Below, in pieces: positions 26,263-35,271 of a stretch of DNA of 64,000 bases (position 1 is its first letter; every line of letters begins with the position of its first letter). The notes beneath the pieces are model-generated. The model had not been told where the DNA came from. It ran no database searches and saw only the letters and a program-made list of their open reading frames with translations. This stretch comes from Methylomicrobium lacus_A. GTDB lineage: Bacteria; Pseudomonadota; Gammaproteobacteria; Methylococcales; Methylomonadaceae. The stretch covers positions 1,488,001 through 1,552,000 of the forward strand of contig NZ_CP169217.1 of NCBI RefSeq assembly GCF_041897535.1. Reading direction: 5' to 3'. The position numbers and the translations under genes are program-made.

Positions 26263-26674
26263 TGAGTTGAATGATGCTCCATAACTCGGCAGGAGTGTAG
26301 ATTGCACGATCCGCAGCCGCGAAATCGTTAATATTGCGCGTCACAATACCATCGGCATTTGCGTAAATACCCGCATGGTATAGAACCGCATCTTCAAAGT
26401 CGGAGAAATCAGATGCCAGCGCCGCTTTCAAAACAGCTTCATTGACTTCCGCACAACGGAATAATTCGAGCAATCGCCCGATCGCAAGCCTCGCGGGTTT
26501 TCGTCCGATGGCTTTTGTACAAAGATAATCAACGGTTGTGATCGTAGTAGCGCATAAGCACCCTTCAACAACTTTGTTTTCCACCGCTGCAAATAGATTG
26601 ATTGCAATCTGAGAATACGGCTCTCGGTCGAGCAGCACATCGAGAACAACATTCGTGTCGAATACGATTTTCAA
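26255..26674 (-). CDS. PIN-domain toxin (VapC family, PIN_3)
   Basis: 139 residues. Acidic PIN residues appear in MKIVFDTNVVLDVLLDREPY (D6), SDFSDFEDAVLYHAG (about 88-102) and IVTRNINDFAAAD (about 110-122). The toxin would cleave RNA. The gene overlaps its antitoxin by 4 bp and the downstream ATPase gene by 8 bp, so the pair is inserted tightly inside the transporter operon. Confidence 0.88.
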   Translation of the reverse strand: MKIVFDTNVVLDVLLDREPYSQIAINLFAAVENKVVEGCLCATTITTVDYLCTKAIGRKPARLAIGRLLELFRCAEVNEAVLKAALASDFSDFEDAVLYHAGIYANADGIVTRNINDFAAADRAIYTPAELWSIIQLNE

Positions 26675-26907
26675 AGATATTTATCCCGCAAATACTGCTT
26701 ATAGTCTTCCTCATTGACTTGATGTTTTTGCAAAATTCCAGTTAATGATTGCGTTATCGGGGGAACCCGGTCAATCTTGGTTTGCCGCGAAAGCATTTGA
26801 AAATAGTCAGCCACAATTTGCGAAACCGATTTATCATGCTGTCTGGCAAATAGCTTCGCTTGCTCAATCAATTCATTGTCAAGATGCAGTGTTAGCTTGG
26901 TATGCAT
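26671..26907 (-). CDS. Antitoxin partner of the PIN toxin (DUF6364-like)
   Basis: 78 residues. MHTKLTLHLDNELIEQAKLF followed by ARQHDKSVSQIVADYFQML is a ribbon-helix-helix DNA-binding half. The C-terminal half (QVNEEDYKQYLRDKYL) would wrap the toxin. It overlaps vapC by 4 bp. Such antitoxins usually repress their own operon. Confidence 0.82.
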   Translation of the reverse strand: MHTKLTLHLDNELIEQAKLFARQHDKSVSQIVADYFQMLSRQTKIDRVPPITQSLTGILQKHQVNEEDYKQYLRDKYL

Positions 26908-26991
26908 AGATTAAATGCTCCTCTGTATATCACATAGCTTGTTAGACTGGAGATAATTTAAAGATCACCAACTTCTAGCGGAAATTCGATT

Positions 26992-27139
26992 TTATAGCAG
27001 ACCGACACGGATCAACTCCTTTTTTACCTGTCCCCATGGAATAGTCGACTCGTTTCTCAATTCAACGACTGACGCCAAATCATCCATGTCTTCCATCAAT
27101 TCAATATATTCTTCCATCGGTAATATATTGTTTTGTCAT
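26992..27139 (-). pseudogene. Orphan, frameshifted RelB-like antitoxin fragment
   Basis: An intact 41-residue frame (27117 to 26992) reads MEEYIELMEDMDDLASVVEL followed by RNESTIPWGQVKKEL, a common short antitoxin family of RelE/ParE-type systems. A better start, ATG at 27139 with GAGGTAAAGC upstream (MTKQYIT), is one base out of frame, so the N-terminus looks frameshifted. No toxin gene follows. Either a decayed antitoxin or a short functional solo antitoxin. Confidence 0.55.
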
Positions 27140-27168
27140 AGCTTTACCTCACACTATTTTTGGAGCGA

Positions 27169-28515
27169 TTATCCGTTGCCGGCTCGCCGCGGATCAAACG
27201 CATCCTGCACCACATCCGCAAACAGATTGGCCGCCAGCACCAGGATGAACATGAACACGAACGCGGCGGTCAGCGACCACCAGACGACCGGCTCGCGGGC
27301 CATTTCGAGGCGCGCGCCGTTGATCATGTTGCCCCAGCTGTAGGTGGTCGGATCGACGCCGATGTTGATGTAGGACAACACCGCCTCGGCCAAGACCAAG
27401 GCGCTGAAATCGAGCACGACCGAGATCAAGACGATGTGCATCACGTTCGGCAGGATGTGCCGGGTCAGGATCGCGCCCTGCTTGACGCCCAAAGCTCTGG
27501 CCGCCTGCACGTATTCCATCTCGCGCAGCTTCAGCGTTTCGGCGCGGAGCAGCCGGCACAGGCCGGTCCAGCTGGTCACGCCGAGGATCATGCACAGAAA
27601 CAGGAGCCGCATGTCCGCGCGCACGACCACGCTGGTGAAGGCCTCCTCGTGGTTCGCCATGTACACCTGCACCATCAAAATCGATGCCGCGATCAGCAGG
27701 ACGCCGGGGATCGAATTCAGCGTCGTGTAGATGTACTGGATCAGATCGTCGACCCAGCCCTGAAAGAAACCGGCCAGGATGCCGAACAGGATCGCCATCG
27801 GCAGCATGATCAAGGTCGTCAGCGTGCCGATCACGAGGCCGGTGCGGATGCTTTTGATGGTCTGGTAAAACACGTCCTCGCCGACCTTGTCGGTGCCGAG
27901 CACATGGTAATAGAGGGACAAATAGCACAAGGCGTAACCGATCGTCACGACCGCGAAACCGACCGCCAGCGCGCTCTTGGCCGGGGCCGAGCCGTGCAAA
28001 AATGGTTTTTGTCGTGCCGCATAAATGCCCCACAGCATCAGCCAGAAAAACCCGCACAGGCTCGCGCCCTGGAACAGGCCGTATAAACTCTTTTTCAGAA
28101 TATCGGCGGCAAGCTGCGTCCCGGGATCGCTCAAATGCGCGCCGCCGTATTGCAGGCGCGGATAATCCCAGCGCGCCGTGCCGTCGGCCGCCGTGACCAT
28201 TTCCTTGCCGTAGCCATACGCCGAAAACGGCGCCGAATAGGTTTTCTCACCGCGCCGGCGCATCGGCGCAGCCCAGGTGTCCAGCACGCTGATCACATCG
28301 TTGCCGTCATCGCCGGAGGCCTTGAAATGGATCGAATCGATCAGCCCGATCGCGACAAAAAACAGCAGCACGGTCAGGGACACCATGCCGGTCCTGCTCG
28401 CGGCGATCCGGCGCAGCGGACGCCGGAAATGCTCCTTGCCGCGAATAACGACTCCCAGCCCGATCACCATCGCGATCAGCAGAAAGATCAAGGCGTCGGT
28501 CCATAAAACGATCAT
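27169..28515 (-). CDS. yejE: Peptide ABC transporter permease (YejE/DppC-like)
   Basis: 448 residues, with six or seven membrane helices. The EAA loop region (EMEYVQAARALGVKQGAILT, then RHILPN) marks a DppC-type BPD transport permease. The ending AANLFADVVQDAFDPRRAGN is typical of YejE. It would pair with the fused ATPase at 24658-26262. It is longer than E. coli YejE (341) through an extended N-terminal region. The partner permease (YejB) and binding protein (YejA) are absent; the upstream neighbour is divergent PPi-PFK. Confidence 0.88.
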   Translation of the reverse strand: MIVLWTDALIFLLIAMVIGLGVVIRGKEHFRRPLRRIAASRTGMVSLTVLLFFVAIGLIDSIHFKASGDDGNDVISVLDTWAAPMRRRGEKTYSAPFSAYGYGKEMVTAADGTARWDYPRLQYGGAHLSDPGTQLAADILKKSLYGLFQGASLCGFFWLMLWGIYAARQKPFLHGSAPAKSALAVGFAVVTIGYALCYLSLYYHVLGTDKVGEDVFYQTIKSIRTGLVIGTLTTLIMLPMAILFGILAGFFQGWVDDLIQYIYTTLNSIPGVLLIAASILMVQVYMANHEEAFTSVVVRADMRLLFLCMILGVTSWTGLCRLLRAETLKLREMEYVQAARALGVKQGAILTRHILPNVMHIVLISVVLDFSALVLAEAVLSYINIGVDPTTYSWGNMINGARLEMAREPVVWWSLTAAFVFMFILVLAANLFADVVQDAFDPRRAGNG

Positions 28516-28752
28516 GCAAACAACCTGCGGTGTGAAAAGGAAAAGCGTTGGCTGCCGTTATTTTCCCATAATTTCCGGCCGCTCGCGGCATTTTGATAAT
28601 GCCGGGAAATTTTGCGGTTCTATGATAAAATTCCTCGGTTAATCCGGTTGTACCGTATCCAGCAGAATGACACGGGCACTAAAGGACAAGTCGGCGCCGA
28701 GGCGCCGCCTTAGCCACGCATTTTTTAACCATCAATGATTATAAAAACGCAC

Positions 28753-29982
28753 ATGAACAAACCTAAAAAAGTTGCAATCTTGACCGCCGGCGGCCTGGCC
28801 CCTTGCCTTAACTCTGCGATCGGCAGCCTGATCGAACGCTACAACGAAATCGATCCGTCGATCGAAATCATCTGCTACCGCAGCGGCTACAAAGGCCTGT
28901 TGCTCGGCGACTCCTACAAGGTCACCCAGGCGGTGCGCGACAATGCCGGCCTGTTGCAAAAATTTGGCGGTTCGGTGATCGGCAACAGCCGCGTCAAACT
29001 GACCAACGTGAAGGACTGCGTGAAGCGCGGCCTGGTTCAGGAAGGTCAGGACCCGCAAAAAGTCGCGGCCGACCAACTGGTCAAGGACGGCGTCGACGTA
29101 CTGCATACGATCGGCGGCGACGACACCAATACCGCCGCAGCCGACCTCGCGGCGTTTTTGGCGAAGAACAACTACGGCCTGACCGTGATCGGCCTGCCGA
29201 AAACGGTCGACAACGACGTGTTCCCGATCAAGCAATCCCTGGGCGCCTGGACCGCCGCCGAACAAGGCGCGCGCTATTTCTGGAACGTGGTCGCGGAAAA
29301 CAACTCGAATCCGCGCATGCTGATCGTGCACGAAGTGATGGGCCGCAGCTGCGGTTGGCTGACCGCCGCAACCGCGGTCGAATACCGGAAGCTCCTCGAC
29401 CGCGCCGAATGGCTGCCGGATCTCGGCCTGAGCCGCGACACCTACGAAGTCCACGGCATCTTCGTGCCGGAAATGGACGTCGACCTGGCCGCCGAAGCCG
29501 CCCGCCTGCGTGCGGTGATGGACACCGTCGATTGCGTGAACATTTTCGTCTCCGAAGGCGCCGGCGTCGAAGCGATCGTCGCCGAAATGCAGGCGAAAGG
29601 ACAGGAAGTGCCGCGCGATGCGTTCGGCCACATCAAGCTGGATGCGGTGAATCCGGGCAAATGGTTCGGCGAACAGTTCGCGCAGATGATCGGCGCGGAA
29701 AAGACGCTGGTGCAAAAATCCGGCTATTTCGCGCGCGCCTCCGCCGCGAACGCCGAAGACATCCGCCTGATCAAATCCTGCGCCGACTTGGCGGTCGAAT
29801 GCGCGCTGCGCCGCGAAGCCGGCGTGATCGGCCATGACGAAGACAACGGCAACGTGCTGCGCGCGATCGAGTTCCCGCGCATCAAGGGCGGCAAGCCGTT
29901 CGACATCGACGCGCCATGGTTCGAAAAGGCTCTGGGTGAAATCGGCCAGACCAAAGGCAAGAAAGTCAGTACCGCGCACTAA
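28753..29982 (+). CDS. pfp: Pyrophosphate-dependent 6-phosphofructokinase
   Basis: About 409 residues. The phosphoryl-donor site reads GGDDTNT (about 121-127) and the active site PKTVDND (about 149-155); the Asp and Lys at these places are the hallmarks of PPi-using rather than ATP-using enzymes. The N-terminus VAILTAGGLAPCLNSAIGSL is the donor loop. The reaction is reversible, and in RuMP-cycle methanotrophs it runs fructose-6-P/fructose-1,6-bisP and can also act on sedoheptulose phosphates. The start could be either ATG (28735 or 28753); neither has a good Shine-Dalgarno. Confidence 0.95.
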   Translation: MNKPKKVAILTAGGLAPCLNSAIGSLIERYNEIDPSIEIICYRSGYKGLLLGDSYKVTQAVRDNAGLLQKFGGSVIGNSRVKLTNVKDCVKRGLVQEGQDPQKVAADQLVKDGVDVLHTIGGDDTNTAAADLAAFLAKNNYGLTVIGLPKTVDNDVFPIKQSLGAWTAAEQGARYFWNVVAENNSNPRMLIVHEVMGRSCGWLTAATAVEYRKLLDRAEWLPDLGLSRDTYEVHGIFVPEMDVDLAAEAARLRAVMDTVDCVNIFVSEGAGVEAIVAEMQAKGQEVPRDAFGHIKLDAVNPGKWFGEQFAQMIGAEKTLVQKSGYFARASAANAEDIRLIKSCADLAVECALRREAGVIGHDEDNGNVLRAIEFPRIKGGKPFDIDAPWFEKALGEIGQTKGKKVSTAH

Positions 29983-30052
29983 AGCGAGCCGGCAACGGCG
30001 GGCGCATGCTTTTTCCGCGCCCGCCTGATCTGACGAACAGATCATCCGGTCG

Positions 30053-30092
30053 AAAAAAAACCGCGCAATTCTTGCGAATTGCGCGGTTTTTT
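30053..30092. terminator. Bidirectional intrinsic terminator between pfp and trmL
   Basis: A run of A, CCGCGCAATT, a 6-base loop, AATTGCGCGG and a run of T: a perfect 10-bp GC-rich stem with A/T tracts on both sides, placed between two convergent genes. Confidence 0.92.
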
Positions 30093-30124
30093 AGTTCTAG
30101 GCCGGAGGATCTCCGGCATCCCTT

Positions 30125-30595
30125 CTATTTGAGCGCGGCACCCGAATAACCCTGTTGCCGCCAGGCTTCATACAACGCAACCGCGACCGTATTCGACAGG
30201 TTTAGGCTACGGCTCTCCGGCCGCATCGGCAGATACAGGCGATGCTCTTCTCCCAGATCGGCCAGCAGGCTTGCCGGCAAGCCCCGGCTTTCGGGACCGA
30301 ACAGCAAGGCATCGCCGGCTTCGAATGCCGCGCCGCTAAACAGCGTCTTGCCTTTCGTGGTCATCGCAAAGAGCCGCCCGGGCCGCACGCTGTCGATGAA
30401 ATCGGCCCATTTCGGATACACCTTCACCTCGGCCCATTCATGATAATCGAGTCCCGCCCGGCGTAACTTCTTGTCCTCCAGCTCAAACCCCAAAGGCTCG
30501 ATCAAGTGCAGCTTTGCGCCGGTATTGGCGCAAAGCCGGATGATGTTGCCGGTATTCGCCGGAATCTCCGGCTCGTACAACACGATATGAAACAT
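30125..30595 (-). CDS. trmL: tRNA (cytidine(34)-2'-O)-methyltransferase TrmL
   Basis: 156 residues, the small SPOUT/trefoil-knot methyltransferase. Motifs: LYEPEIPANTGNIIRLCANT (about 6-25), LLFGPESRGLP and LPMRPESRSLNLSNTVAVAL near the C-terminus, which form the knot that holds SAM. It 2'-O-methylates the wobble base of tRNA-Leu. It lies 7 bp after glgP ends, so it is probably co-transcribed. Confidence 0.95.
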   Translation of the reverse strand: MFHIVLYEPEIPANTGNIIRLCANTGAKLHLIEPLGFELEDKKLRRAGLDYHEWAEVKVYPKWADFIDSVRPGRLFAMTTKGKTLFSGAAFEAGDALLFGPESRGLPASLLADLGEEHRLYLPMRPESRSLNLSNTVAVALYEAWRQQGYSGAALK

Positions 30596-30602
30596 CGAGC
30601 GG

Positions 30603-33104
30603 TTACTTTTGGGCAGGAACCGGCGTCAGTTTCCAGATCTCGTTGTTATAATCCGAAATCGTGCGGTCGGTCGAGAATTTGCCGCTGGCGGCACAGTTCA
30701 GAATGCTCATCCGCGTCCAGCGCTCCTGGTCCCGATAGGCTTCTTCGACGCGGCGCTGCGCATCGATGAAGCTGCGGAAATCCGCGATCGTCATCCACGG
30801 ATCGTGCGGGCTTTTCAGCGACGCGATGATCGGATCGAAGATATCCGGCTCGAAGGAGTTGAAATAGCGCATCTCGAGCAGGTTCATCACCCGCTTCAGG
30901 TCTTCATCGGCTTCGATGATCGAGACCGGATCGTAGTGGCGGCGTGTTTCCTCGACTTCCTGCTCGGTCAGGCCGAACAGGAAGAAATTCTCGTCGCCGA
31001 CTTCCTCGCGGATTTCGATGTTCGCGCCGTCGAGCGTACCGATCGTCAAGGCACCGTTCATCATGAACTTCATGTTGCCGGTACCGGACGCTTCCTTGCC
31101 GGCGGTCGAGATTTGTTCGGACAGATCGGCGCCCGGACAGATCTTTTCCATCGCCGACACCCGGTAATTCGGCAAAAATACCAGTTTCAGCTTATCGCCG
31201 ACCGCCGGGTCGTTGTTGATCACGTCTGCCACATTGTTGATCAGCTTGATGATCCGCTTCGCCATGAAATAGCCCGGCGCCGCCTTGCCGCCGATCAGCA
31301 CGCAGCGGTTGGTCCAGTTGGCGGTATCGCCGCGCTTGATGCGGTCGTACAGATGGATCACGTGCAACACGTTCAGCAACTGGCGCTTGTACTCGTGAAT
31401 CCGTTTGACCTGGACGTCGAACAATGCATCCAGGTTGATATCGATGTCATGCTCGATCTTCTTCAGATCGACCAGACGTTTCTTCGCATTATGGCGCACC
31501 TGCTGCCAGCGCTTCTGGAACTTCTTGTCGTCCGCGAATTTCTCGAGTTTTTTCAGCTGCGTCAGATCGGTCAGCCAGCCGTCGCCGATCGTTTCGCTGA
31601 TCAATGCCGCCAGCTCCGGATTGCACGATGCGAGCCAGCGGCGCGGGGTGACGCCGTTAGTTTTGTTGTTGAACTTTTCCGGCCACAGTTCGTAAAAGTC
31701 GCGAAACAGGCCCTGTTGCAGCAATTTCGAATGCAATTCCGCGACGCCGTTGACCGAGAAGCTGCCGACGATCGCGAGATAAGCCATTCTGACATGCTGT
31801 TCGTGACCTTCCTCGATCAGCGACATGCGCGCCAGACGATCGATGTCGCCGGGCCAGCGGGCCGACACCTCGGCCAGGAAATGCGCGTTGATATCGAAAA
31901 TGATTTCCAAAAGGCGCGGCAACAGGTGTCTGAACAGCGAAACCGACCATCTTTCCAAGGCTTCCGGCAGCAGCGTATGGTTCGTGTAGGCCATCGTTTC
32001 GCGCGTGATCAGCCAGGCTTCGTGCCATTCGAGATCGTGCTCGTCGATCAACAACCGCATCAGCTCGGCGACCGCGATGCTCGGATGCGTGTCGTTCAAT
32101 TGAAAACAATTCTTCGCCGCGAACTGGCTGAAATCCTTGCCGTGGTTGCCGACCCATTTTTCGAGTACGTCCTGCAGACTCGCCGAAGCCAAGAGGTATT
32201 GCTGCTTCAAGCGCAAGGCCTTGCCGTTCTCGTTCGCGTCGTTCGGGTACAGCACCATCGTGATGTTTTCGGCGGTGTTTTTCGCGGCGACCGATTCGGC
32301 ATAATCGCCGGCATTGAACTCATCGAGATTGAATTCCTCGGTCGCGGCCGCTTTCCACAGACGCAAGGTGTTGACCGTACCGTTCTGGAAACCCGGAATC
32401 GGCGTATCGAAGGGTATCGCCAGCACGTCATGCGTATCGACCCAGACCACCCGCTTCTTGCCGTACTCATCGACATGCACCTCGGTGCGGCCGCCGAACT
32501 TGATCCGTTGCTTATATTCGAGGCGTTCGATTTCCCAGACATTGCCGTTGCGCAGCCAATGGTCGGGCTTTTCGACCTGCTCGCCGCTCACGATCAACTG
32601 CGTGAACATGCCGTATTCGTAGCGCAGGCCATAGCCGGTAACCGGCAGTTGCAAGGTCGCGCAACTGTCGATGAAGCAGGCCGCCAAACGACCGAGGCCG
32701 CCGTTGCCGAGCCCCGCGTCGGGCTCGTTATCGACCAACTCTTCCAAATCCAGGCCCAGATCATACATCGCGGTTTTGGCCGCGTCGTTGAGCCCCAGAT
32801 TCAGCATCGCATTGCTCAGCGTGCGCCCCATCAAAAACTCCATCGACAGATAGTAGGCGCGTTTGCAGTCGGTTTCCTTATAGGCGTTATAGGTTTTTTT
32901 CCACCGTTCGATCAGGCGATCGCTGATCGCGAGCGAGAATCCTTCGTAAGCATAATGCAGCGAACTGCTATGCTCATCCCGCCCCAGCCGGTGTCCGTAG
33001 TAACGCTTGAAATCCTCCTTTAGGCCTTCCTTGTCCATTCCCAGAGCTGGCAGATTCGTAATATCGGCTTTCGGGTGACTCTTTGTTAATTGTCTCTTAG
33101 GCAT
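30603..33104 (-). CDS. glgP: Glycogen/maltodextrin phosphorylase
   Basis: 833 residues, normal for GT35 phosphorylases. The PLP lysine lies in the signature KEASGTGNMKFMMNGALTIG (about 660-680) followed by TLDGANIEI. N-terminal GLGNGGLGRLAACFIDS is the other strong family block. It releases glucose-1-phosphate from stored glycogen; methanotrophs store much carbon as glycogen. It neighbours PPi-PFK on the other strand, consistent with sugar-phosphate traffic into the RuMP/EMP route. Confidence 0.97.
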   Translation of the reverse strand: MPKRQLTKSHPKADITNLPALGMDKEGLKEDFKRYYGHRLGRDEHSSSLHYAYEGFSLAISDRLIERWKKTYNAYKETDCKRAYYLSMEFLMGRTLSNAMLNLGLNDAAKTAMYDLGLDLEELVDNEPDAGLGNGGLGRLAACFIDSCATLQLPVTGYGLRYEYGMFTQLIVSGEQVEKPDHWLRNGNVWEIERLEYKQRIKFGGRTEVHVDEYGKKRVVWVDTHDVLAIPFDTPIPGFQNGTVNTLRLWKAAATEEFNLDEFNAGDYAESVAAKNTAENITMVLYPNDANENGKALRLKQQYLLASASLQDVLEKWVGNHGKDFSQFAAKNCFQLNDTHPSIAVAELMRLLIDEHDLEWHEAWLITRETMAYTNHTLLPEALERWSVSLFRHLLPRLLEIIFDINAHFLAEVSARWPGDIDRLARMSLIEEGHEQHVRMAYLAIVGSFSVNGVAELHSKLLQQGLFRDFYELWPEKFNNKTNGVTPRRWLASCNPELAALISETIGDGWLTDLTQLKKLEKFADDKKFQKRWQQVRHNAKKRLVDLKKIEHDIDINLDALFDVQVKRIHEYKRQLLNVLHVIHLYDRIKRGDTANWTNRCVLIGGKAAPGYFMAKRIIKLINNVADVINNDPAVGDKLKLVFLPNYRVSAMEKICPGADLSEQISTAGKEASGTGNMKFMMNGALTIGTLDGANIEIREEVGDENFFLFGLTEQEVEETRRHYDPVSIIEADEDLKRVMNLLEMRYFNSFEPDIFDPIIASLKSPHDPWMTIADFRSFIDAQRRVEEAYRDQERWTRMSILNCAASGKFSTDRTISDYNNEIWKLTPVPAQK

Positions 33105-33534
33105 CGGTCAAATTACGGTAAGTTGAAAATAGATGGCGGCCATTTTAGGCGTTTTAAATAAAACATTCAGCTAAGTTTTCAGATTTTCGCCGATCTTCGC
33201 CAATCTCGCACCAACAGCCCCATTTTGGAGCGAAAAAGACGAATCCGAAACGCATACCTTGCCAAAATGCGGCTTTAGCCGCACCTTGGACCTCTTGCGA
33301 TAAATCATGCAACTCCCGTGCCGACACCCAGGAAGCGCAAGCCGATAGGGCGGATGAAGATTGAACATTACAATTTTGCCAAGAACCGAGTAGAATACAG
33401 AAGATATTGCCGGAAGAATGGCCTATAATTAACGGTTTTTCGATGCGTCTTGCACACATCGGGATTGACCATGCGGCAAAAAGCAAAGCCGGACCGCCGG
33501 CTTGAGAACATTTCAGGTAGAACGAGGTATTGGG
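33105..33534 (+). promoter_or_regulatory. Divergent glgP / ilvB control region
   Basis: 430 bp without a convincing gene. A TATAAT -10 box is seen at about 33424-33429; its -35 is not convincing. A short GC hairpin (AGCCGG/CCGGCT) lies just before ilvB. I looked for a leader peptide rich in Ile/Leu/Val and did not find a clear one. Confidence 0.4.
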
Positions 33535-35271
33535 GTGGAGTTAAGCGGCGCACAAATATTGGTGCAGAGTCTTAAAGACGAAGGCGTTGAATATATTTTC
33601 GGCTATCCTGGCGGCGCGGTGTTGCATTTGTATGACGCACTGTTCCAGCAGCAGGACATCAAACACATTCTGGTCCGGCACGAGCAAGGCGCGACCCACG
33701 CGGCCGACGGCTATGCGCGCGCGACCGGCAAGCCCGGCGTCGTGCTGGTCACCTCCGGTCCCGGCGCGACCAATGCGATCACCGGCATCGCGACCGCCTT
33801 CCTGGACTCGATCCCGCTGGTCGTGATCTCGGGGCAGGTGTCGATGCCGGTGATCGGCAGCGACGCCTTTCAGGAAGTCGACATGGTCGGCATCAGCCGC
33901 CCCTGCGTGAAGCATAATTTCCTGGTCAAGGACGTGACCAAGCTCGCCGAAACGGTCAAGAAGGCATTCTACATCGCGACCACCGGCCGCCCCGGCCCGG
34001 TCGTGGTCGACATTCCGAAAGACATCACCGACCCCAACATCAAGGTGCCGTATCACTACCCGAAAAAGGTATCGGTGCGCTCCTACAATCCGACCGTGGT
34101 CGGCCATAAAGGCCAGATCAAGCGGGCGGTCGATCTGCTGCTGACCGCGGAACGCCCGGTCATTTACTCCGGTGGCGGCGTCGTACTCGGCGAAGCGAGC
34201 CGGGAACTGACCGAATTTACCCGCCTGCTCGGCTATCCGATCACGAACACGCTGATGGGACTCGGCGCTTATCCTGCCACCGACAAGCAGTTCATCGGCA
34301 TGCTCGGCATGCACGGCACCTACGAAGCGAACATGGCGATGCACGAGAGCGATGTGATCATTGCGATCGGCGCGCGCTTCGACGACCGGGTGACCGGCAA
34401 GCTGGACAAATTTTGCCCGCACGCAAAGATCATTCATATCGATGTCGATCCGGCGTCGATTTCGAAAACGGTCAAGGTCGACATTCCGATCGTCGGCGAA
34501 GTGAAGCCGGTATTGGAGCAGATGATCGAACTGATCAAGGAGCACAAACATAAGCCGCACAAAAAAGCGCTGGAGGCCTGGTGGGAGCAAATCGCCCAAT
34601 GGCAGGCGCTGAAGTGCCTCGAATACGACCGCAATAGCCCCTTGATCAAGCCGCAATATGTGATCGAGCAACTCTGGGAAGTCACCAAGGGCAACGCCTA
34701 CGTCACCTCCGATGTCGGCCAGCACCAGATGTGGGCCGCGCAATATTACCGTTTCGACAAGCCGCGCCACTGGATCAACTCCGGCGGCCTCGGCACGATG
34801 GGCTTCGGCATGCCGGCGGCGATCGGCGTCAAGCTCGGCTTTCCGGACGCCGATGTCGCCTGCGTGACCGGCGAAGCCAGCATCCAGATGTGCATTCAGG
34901 AGTTGTCGACCGCGTTGCAATACGACACGCCGATCAAGATCATCAACCTGAACAACCGCTACATGGGCATGGTGCGGCAATGGCAGGAGTTTACCTACGA
35001 AAGCCGTTACTCGCATTCGTACATGGACACGATTCCGGATTTCGTCAAGCTTGCCGAAGCCTATGGCCATGTCGGCATGCGCATCGACAAGCCGGAAGAA
35101 GTCCGGCCGGCGCTCGAACAGGCGTTTGCGATGAAAGATCGCACCGTGTTCCTGGACATCATCACCGACCGGACCGAAAACGTGTATCCCATGATCGAAG
35201 CCGGCAAGGCCCATAACGACATGAAGCTTCGGGTTGCCGACTCCGCCTCAACAGACAGGGAATTAGCCTAA
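33535..35271 (+). CDS. ilvB: Acetolactate synthase, large subunit
   Basis: About 578 residues. The FAD/ThDP domains show IFGYPGGAVLHLYDAL (about 18-33), the catalytic Glu in HEQGATHAADGYAR, TSGPGATN, and the ThDP-binding GGLGTMGFGMPAAIG...NNRYMGMVRQWQ region. It condenses pyruvate to acetolactate for Val/Leu biosynthesis, or with 2-oxobutyrate for Ile. I start at GTG 33535 (ELSGAQILVQSL), which has ACGAGG about 8 bp upstream; the open frame extends 11 codons further. First gene of ilvBHC. Confidence 0.97.
   Translation: MELSGAQILVQSLKDEGVEYIFGYPGGAVLHLYDALFQQQDIKHILVRHEQGATHAADGYARATGKPGVVLVTSGPGATNAITGIATAFLDSIPLVVISGQVSMPVIGSDAFQEVDMVGISRPCVKHNFLVKDVTKLAETVKKAFYIATTGRPGPVVVDIPKDITDPNIKVPYHYPKKVSVRSYNPTVVGHKGQIKRAVDLLLTAERPVIYSGGGVVLGEASRELTEFTRLLGYPITNTLMGLGAYPATDKQFIGMLGMHGTYEANMAMHESDVIIAIGARFDDRVTGKLDKFCPHAKIIHIDVDPASISKTVKVDIPIVGEVKPVLEQMIELIKEHKHKPHKKALEAWWEQIAQWQALKCLEYDRNSPLIKPQYVIEQLWEVTKGNAYVTSDVGQHQMWAAQYYRFDKPRHWINSGGLGTMGFGMPAAIGVKLGFPDADVACVTGEASIQMCIQELSTALQYDTPIKIINLNNRYMGMVRQWQEFTYESRYSHSYMDTIPDFVKLAEAYGHVGMRIDKPEEVRPALEQAFAMKDRTVFLDIITDRTENVYPMIEAGKAHNDMKLRVADSASTDRELA

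Noticed and set aside
30609..33023. 804-residue open frame antisense to glgP
   Set aside because: Shadow of glgP codon bias; no start signal or family match.
33154..33486. 110-residue minus-strand frame upstream of glgP
   Set aside because: Cys/Trp-rich random-looking sequence without a Shine-Dalgarno; it sits in the promoter region.
33395..33534. ilv attenuator with an Ile/Val/Leu leader peptide
   Set aside because: No short frame rich in branched-chain codons followed by a terminator was seen before ilvB.
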